Part shown: one piece after another, positions 58,683-64,000 of the stretch | Position numbering within the stretch: position 1 is the first letter of the stretch | Layout: the number at the start of each line of letters is the position of its first letter | Assembly: GCF_002000985.1 (NCBI RefSeq) | Contig: NZ_CP018822.1 | Span: 2,250,001-2,314,000, forward strand | Reading direction: 5' to 3' | From: Streptococcus gallolyticus subsp. gallolyticus DSM 16831 | Lineage (GTDB): Bacteria > Bacillota > Bacilli > Lactobacillales > Streptococcaceae | DNA length: 64,000 nucleotides | Made by a program: the position numbers and the translations under genes | Notes under the pieces: model-generated | What the model was told of the DNA's origin: nothing | Databases searched by the model: none | What the model saw: the letters and a program-made list of their open reading frames with translations, nothing else

Positions 58683-58985
58683 TTACTCCTTAAAATAAAT
58701 GGTTTCGTGTAAGCGACAGTTCGGATTAAAGTCATGATAACAATATGGACAAGCCCCTTTTTTATACTCCGCATAAGTTAAAAAATGGCGGCAATTACCA
58801 CAAAGAACAGGTGAGGCAGCTTTTACCGAAACTGATTCAAAAGGGTGATTTCGTAGCTGATTATGACATTGATAGCAAGCAAAATAATCTTGGCACTTAC
58901 CACATTTGAGAGCAACAATGTCCTGTTTTGTATGATAATGTTTGCATCTTCCTTTACTATCAAGATTAATTCCATAAATTATCAT
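58683..58985 (-). CDS. CHY zinc finger protein
   Basis: 100 aa with Cys/His pairs spaced as in CHY-type zinc fingers (CKHYHTKQDIVALKC, CYQCHNQLRNH, CGNC, CPYCYHDFN). Function in bacteria is unknown. The ATG at 58985 is 9 bp after AGGAGG; an ATG two codons earlier is too close to it. Translationally linked to bioY. Confidence 0.8.
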   Translation of the reverse strand: MIIYGINLDSKGRCKHYHTKQDIVALKCGKCQDYFACYQCHNQLRNHPFESVSVKAASPVLCGNCRHFLTYAEYKKGACPYCYHDFNPNCRLHETIYFKE

Positions 58986-59092
58986 AATCATCAACCTCCT
59001 AACAAAGTTTACTACTTTATTTATTTTTAGTCAACTCATTTATTTTTATTGGTTAACTCTTTTTTGAAATCTTCTCACTGATAAAGCGCAAA

Positions 59093-59120
59093 AAGTCTGG
59101 AGCAGCTTTGCCCCAGACTT
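59093..59120 (-). terminator. Terminator of tgt
   Basis: Stem AAGTCTGG/CCAGACTT with inner GC pairs and a T-run on the minus strand, just after the tgt stop. Confidence 0.85.
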
Positions 59121-59129
59121 GGTATGATA

Positions 59130-60281
<1,152 letters not shown>

Positions 60282-60541
60282 CTAGCTACCACAAAAAACA
60301 GTTGTGGGCATTTTTAATATTGTCATGATTAAACAGTAATCAGACTGAGAATTTGAGACTGAAAAGCTCATTAATCTCTTGCCTTGTATTATAAAAAATA
60401 CAAAGCACAACCTTTACGATTTTACCAAAAATCACATCTTTTGTCATGTCTCTCTGATTTAGTGTGCTATCTCTAATACAATATGATATAATTGAAAACG
60501 TGGAAGTAATTATTTTTTAAGGGATATAAAGGAGGTCCATT

Positions 60542-61300
60542 ATGAAAGCTTCAGAAACACGTCGAAAAGCTAGAGAATTTCTTAAAACACTCTCTGGTAA
60601 ATATCAACTATTTATTGTTTCTATTGTTTTAGCGATTCTTACCGTTTCAGTTTCTTATCGTCAAGCGATTTTTACAACAAGCAACGGTACTGAATTTAGC
60701 ATCACAGAATCAGTTCCAAGTATCATTGGAATTCTGTCTGCACTATTTCTTGCGTCAGCAAGTTATGCTGTACTTGACGTGATTCGTCTCAAACGTGACC
60801 ACGTCGAAGTAGGAGACAACATGATTGTCTTTTCAAACGAATTATTTGGGAAATACGTTTTGACAGCTCTTTTAAAATGGCTATTTCTCTTCTTATGGTC
60901 TTTGATTGCTGGTGTCGGAATATTCATTTTCGCTATCGGAATTACTTACGCAGCTATAGATGATTCTGCTGCGGGGTGGGTTATTGTGATTATTGGTTTG
61001 ATTGCGATGATTGCAGGATTTGTACTTGCTATTATGAAAAACTATTCATACAGCATGACAACCTACATCCTTTATGATGATGTCCAAAACGGCACTTATG
61101 AAGGTCCTCGTAGCATTATTGATAAGAGTACAAAACTAATGAAAGGAAACAGATGGCGTTTCTTCTGCCTACAATTTAGCTTCATTGGTTGGCATATTTT
61201 AACAGTATTCACTTGTGGTTTGCTTTACTTCTACACACTACCATATACCACAACAGCTAACCTCTTCTTCTACGAAGATTTACTAGAAAATGCTGAATAA
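60542..61300 (+). CDS. DUF975 family membrane protein
   Basis: 252 aa, six predicted membrane helices; the C-terminal RFFCLQFSFIGWHILTVFTCGLLYFYTLPYTTTANLFFYEDL is the DUF975 hallmark. Function unknown. AAAGGAGGTCC precedes the ATG; the gene is flanked by a terminator and transcribed divergently from tgt. Confidence 0.85.
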   Translation: MKASETRRKAREFLKTLSGKYQLFIVSIVLAILTVSVSYRQAIFTTSNGTEFSITESVPSIIGILSALFLASASYAVLDVIRLKRDHVEVGDNMIVFSNELFGKYVLTALLKWLFLFLWSLIAGVGIFIFAIGITYAAIDDSAAGWVIVIIGLIAMIAGFVLAIMKNYSYSMTTYILYDDVQNGTYEGPRSIIDKSTKLMKGNRWRFFCLQFSFIGWHILTVFTCGLLYFYTLPYTTTANLFFYEDLLENAE

Positions 61301-61307
61301 TATAACA

Positions 61308-61338
61308 AATCACCCTAGCCTTGCTAAGGTGATTTTTT
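61308..61338 (+). terminator. Terminator of DUF975 gene
   Basis: Stem AATCACC..AGC/GCT..GGTGATT then TTTTTTT. Confidence 0.85.
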
Positions 61339-61375
61339 TATGTTCAGGTTTATGACCAAAGTCCAACTTGAACCT

Positions 61376-61873
61376 TTACTTATCCTCGTGATAGGTCATA
61401 AAAGATTCGCCTGCTGCTTTTAGTTTTTCTTGGCATTTTGGGCAAATACCATAAGCTGTCAGTTGAATTTTTGTGATTTGATAACCTGTTTGTTCATAAG
61501 CTTCTTTGCCAATATCAATGGCATCAACATCCATAAAATCAGCAATTTCACCACAGTTTTTACAAACAATGTTAATGTGCTGATGTCCCATAAAATCATA
61601 GTAAGTTGTGGTGTCGTTTGTTACTTTTAACTCGGCAACAAATCCTTCATCAACCAATACTTTCATATTGTTATAAACCGTTGCTAAACTCATATTAGGG
61701 TGTTCTGGCAATAGGTCTCTATAAATTTTATCGGCACTAGGGTGCTCATGACTATTTATAATATAAGCAATAATGGCTTTACGAGTCTCCGTTATACGGA
61801 TGTGTTTCTTTTTGAGATGCTCAATGACATTCTCATAGGCATCCAAAGGACGGTGGTGAGTGTGAACATCCAT
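61376..61873 (-). CDS. perR: Peroxide-responsive Fur-family repressor PerR
   Basis: 165 aa. Winged helix (1-~90, with SLATVYNNMKVLVDEGFV) and dimerisation domain with two Zn CxxC pairs (CKNCGEI, CPKCQEK). HQHINIVC supplies regulatory metal His ligands. The long N-terminus with HTHH is typical of streptococcal PerR. It senses H2O2 by oxidation of Fe-bound histidines. Distinguished from Fur/Zur by its resemblance to S. pyogenes PerR, the sole Fur protein usual in this genus. Confidence 0.9.
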   Translation of the reverse strand: MDVHTHHRPLDAYENVIEHLKKKHIRITETRKAIIAYIINSHEHPSADKIYRDLLPEHPNMSLATVYNNMKVLVDEGFVAELKVTNDTTTYYDFMGHQHINIVCKNCGEIADFMDVDAIDIGKEAYEQTGYQITKIQLTAYGICPKCQEKLKAAGESFMTYHEDK

Positions 61874-62067
61874 TATAGCTCTCCTTATCTAATTTACTAA
61901 GTTAATTATAACATAGTTTAAAAAAGTACATGTCAAGACACGCTCACCTATTTTATTACAAAAATCAGACAATTTCAAGTTACTGAGAGATTTTTTAGTA
62001 AAAAATTGATGAAATCGGATTTTTGAAATGTTACTTTTGGATTTTTGTAAATATCGACATAAATTTC

Positions 62068-62116
62068 TTGACTATTTCTCAGGTTTAGTCTTATAATATA
62101 TTTGTCGTTAACGACA
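62068..62116 (+). promoter_or_regulatory. padC promoter with PadR operator
   Basis: -35 TTGACT (62068-62073), 18-bp spacer, -10 TATAAT (62092-62097). A perfect 14-bp palindrome TGTCGTTAACGACA (62103-62116) covers the start site. A half-site CGACATAAA recurs upstream at 62055-62063. PadR-family repressors bind such ATGT/ACAT-ended dyads; the inducer would be a phenolic acid. Confidence 0.75.
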
Positions 62117-62142
62117 TAAAATAATCAAAAGGAGATCAACAG

Positions 62143-62679
62143 ATGACAAAAACATTTAAAACTTTGGACGATTTTTTAGGAACTCACTTTATTTACACTT
62201 ACGATAATGGTTGGGAATACGAATGGTATGCTAAAAATGACCACACTGTTGATTATCGTATTCATGGCGGTATGGTTGCTGGGCGTTGGGTCAAAGACCA
62301 AGAAGCTAATATCGTTATGCTCACAGAAGGTGTTTATAAAGTTGCTTGGACAGAACCAACTGGTACTGACGTTGCCCTTGATTTCGTGCCTAATGAGAAA
62401 AAATTGAACGGTACGATTTTCTTTCCTGCTTGGGTTCATGAACATCCTGAAATTACGGTTTGCTTCCAAAATGAACACATTGATTTAATGGAAGAATCTC
62501 GCGAAAAATACGCTACTTATCCAAAATTAGTCGTTCCTGAATTTGCTCACATTACCTATATGGGTGATGCGGGGCAAAATAACGAAGATGTCATCTCTGA
62601 AGCACCATACGAAGGCTTACCAGACGACATTCGTAATGGGAAATACTTTGATGATAATTACAAACGTTTGAAAAAATAA
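62143..62679 (+). CDS. padC: Phenolic acid decarboxylase
   Basis: 178 aa beta-barrel enzyme decarboxylating ferulic, p-coumaric and caffeic acids to vinyl derivatives. Family blocks: [31 protein letters not shown], and [22 protein letters not shown]. It detoxifies plant phenolics, matching a gut or rumen plant-feed niche. AAAGGAG precedes the ATG. The repressor gene padR follows 64 bp downstream. Confidence 0.95.
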   Translation: MTKTFKTLDDFLGTHFIYTYDNGWEYEWYAKNDHTVDYRIHGGMVAGRWVKDQEANIVMLTEGVYKVAWTEPTGTDVALDFVPNEKKLNGTIFFPAWVHEHPEITVCFQNEHIDLMEESREKYATYPKLVVPEFAHITYMGDAGQNNEDVISEAPYEGLPDDIRNGKYFDDNYKRLKK

Positions 62680-62743
62680 TTATCTAATCTGGCGAATTCT
62701 TGCTATACTAGTTATAAACAACTATTCATTACAAGGAGGTCTT

Positions 62744-63298
62744 ATGCCTAAAGAACGTCTCTTACCCTATATCATTTTGGGGATTGTCAAACATTCTTCA
62801 CCGATTACTGGGCAGGCTATTACGAAACAATTTGACAATGAGATTGGCGAATTTTGGCGTGCTTCTCATAGTCAGATTTACCCTGAATTAAAACGTATGT
62901 CCAATGACAATTGGCTCAAACAAACGACCTCTGAAGATAATGCTAAAGAAAAATATTACCAATTAACGAGTGAGGGGGAAGCAATTCTTTCTAACTGGTT
63001 AGAGGAGACGGTCGAGGAAGCGCCTATTCAAAAGGACCTTTTCTCTTTAAAAATGTTCTTTATCCACGACCAAGCTAATCCACGGATTTTGTCCTTATTA
63101 GAGGAAGAACGTCAGATTTTGCTAGAACAGCTGGCGCATTTTAAAATGCGAGAAAAATTACTTTTTTCAAGCTCAAAAGATATTAATCGCGCCTACGGTC
63201 ACTACCTTATCCTAAGCCGCGCCATTTCGCGTGTTAGCAGTCAATTGAGCTGGATTGAGGACACTATCCAGCAATGGCAGAAACATCATAAAAACTGA
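62744..63298 (+). CDS. padR: PadR family repressor of phenolic acid decarboxylase
   Basis: 184 aa: N-terminal winged helix (MPKERLLPYIILGIVKHSSPITGQAI..., ending ~85) and a C-terminal helical dimerisation part. Position next to padC and the padC operator dyad mark it as the cognate repressor. AAGGAGG precedes the ATG; a TATACT element at 62704 may give it its own promoter. Confidence 0.92.
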   Translation: MPKERLLPYIILGIVKHSSPITGQAITKQFDNEIGEFWRASHSQIYPELKRMSNDNWLKQTTSEDNAKEKYYQLTSEGEAILSNWLEETVEEAPIQKDLFSLKMFFIHDQANPRILSLLEEERQILLEQLAHFKMREKLLFSSSKDINRAYGHYLILSRAISRVSSQLSWIEDTIQQWQKHHKN

Positions 63299-63329
63299 GA
63301 GTCCGCAAAAAGCGACTCTCAGTTTTTTT
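63295..63329 (+). terminator. Terminator of padR
   Basis: Stem CTGAGAGTC/GACTCTCAG with a 10-nt loop, then TTTTTTT. Confidence 0.88.
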
Positions 63330-63335
63330 GTTAGC

Positions 63336-63758
63336 TTACAAGCCTTGATATTCAATCTTGATGCATTTGTTCATGACAATTTTATCACGTCCTGCAGCTT
63401 GTAAAATATCAGCAGCTTCTTGACTTTCTAGACCAAGTTGCGCCCAGAAAATGTCGGCATCTGTTTCAATGAAATCTTTGGCAACTTCTGGTAGAAATTC
63501 ACTTCGTCTGAAAACATCAACAATGTCAATGTGGACAGGAACATCTTGAAGTCTAGCATAAGCTGTCTCGTTTAAAATTTTCTGTCCTGCTAATCTTGGA
63601 TTGACAGGAATAATCGTATAGCCAGCTTCTTGCATGATTTTTGAAACACCATAAGCTGGACTATTTTCACGATGTGATAAACCAACAACAGCAATGGTTT
63701 TGGCATTTTTTAAATAATCAGCAATCACATCTTGACTAGGATTTTGAAATGTTGTCAT
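63336..63758 (-). CDS. CoA-binding domain protein (YccU family)
   Basis: 140 aa Rossmann-fold protein. GLSHRENSPAYGVSKIMQEAGY is the CoA-binding loop region; the final block DIFWAQLGLES is typical. Function unknown (CoA-regulated or -binding). Preceded by AGGAGGCAGCC. Confidence 0.85.
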   Translation of the reverse strand: MTTFQNPSQDVIADYLKNAKTIAVVGLSHRENSPAYGVSKIMQEAGYTIIPVNPRLAGQKILNETAYARLQDVPVHIDIVDVFRRSEFLPEVAKDFIETDADIFWAQLGLESQEAADILQAAGRDKIVMNKCIKIEYQGL

Positions 63759-63825
63759 CTGGCTGCCTCCTAAAAATTAATTAAACAATATTTGTTTAAA
63801 TGCCAATATTGTATCTAAAAAAATA

Positions 63826-64000
63826 TTACTGTAAATTTTTAAGTTTTTCTTTGGATAATGGTTTAACTGCAACAGATTTTGCATCTACCATGAAGATACC
63901 ATCGGTCAATGATGCTAAAAATTCCTCATAACCAATATCTGCAAGTTTTTTTCCTTTAGCATCCATGATAAACAAACGTGGAGTTAACATTTTCTTACCT
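63826..64000 (-). CDS. Partial gene, C-terminus (unknown)
   Basis: The last 57 codons of a gene entering from the right edge (...MLTPRLFIMDAKGKKLADIGYEEF... ending KEKLKNLQ). No family recognised. Confidence 0.5.
   Translation of the reverse strand, partial: GKKMLTPRLFIMDAKGKKLADIGYEEFLASLTDGIFMVDAKSVAVKPLSKEKLKNLQ

Noticed and set aside
61874..61920. PerR box upstream of perR
   Set aside because: An AT-rich TTATAATTAA-containing stretch is present but the match to the Per-box consensus is too weak to claim.

Overview
This is chromosomal DNA of a low-GC streptococcus. Gene content and protein sequences fit the Streptococcus bovis/equinus complex (S. gallolyticus and relatives): a malolactic cluster (mleR, mleS, mleP), a PadR-controlled phenolic acid decarboxylase, dltXABCD, a Na+-type V-ATPase operon, an LXG (type VII secretion) toxin locus and a CiaR-driven small RNA. 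The species call is inference from gene content; no rRNA lies in the window. Most genes are on the minus strand. No CRISPR array, transposase, prophage or tRNA was seen.

Layout. 1-1.3 kb: Mn/Zn ABC transporter under an SloR/MtsR-type operator. 1.5-5.5 kb: mleP-mleS with divergent mleR. 5.5-12.4 kb: secreted esterase, then dltXABCD flanked by two paralogous 58-59 aa membrane proteins. 12.5-17.7 kb: LXG toxin operon with an orphan toxin tip and immunity gene at its 3' side, then csbD. 17.8-27 kb: V-ATPase operon ntpFIKECG-ABD, interrupted by a hairpin-rich repeat between ntpG and ntpA. 27.4-33.2 kb: rpmH, an exported protein, an ABC/LytTR/DUF3021 module, and jag-yidC-rnpA. 33.2-36.5 kb: argG and argH separated by a structured 570-bp region. 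36.6-47.8 kb: four transporters of the MFS type, gltX, carbonic anhydrase, radA and dut. 47.9-52.4 kb: queH, gpsA-galU, a rhomboid protease, 5-formyl-THF cyclo-ligase and a CiaR-dependent csRNA. 52.4-64 kb: dapL and dapH, pgi, SRP RNA, tadA, bioY, tgt, perR, padC-padR, a CoA-binding protein and a partial gene.

How parts work together. The wall and envelope theme is strong: D-alanylation of teichoic acids (dlt), diaminopimelate/lysine synthesis (dapH, dapL), UDP-glucose (galU) and a CiaR-controlled RNA. Acid and ion homeostasis is covered by malolactic fermentation, the V-ATPase and carbonic anhydrase. The LXG toxin with its small helical partners and DUF4176 chaperone is a competition module.

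The least explained structure is a family of long hairpin-mosaic intergenic repeats (21.85-22.24, 39.57-39.96 and 53.55-54.03 kb, with a fragment at 41.53 kb). Several of its stems differ between copies by paired, compensatory substitutions. Two copies sit between genes of the same pathway or operon.
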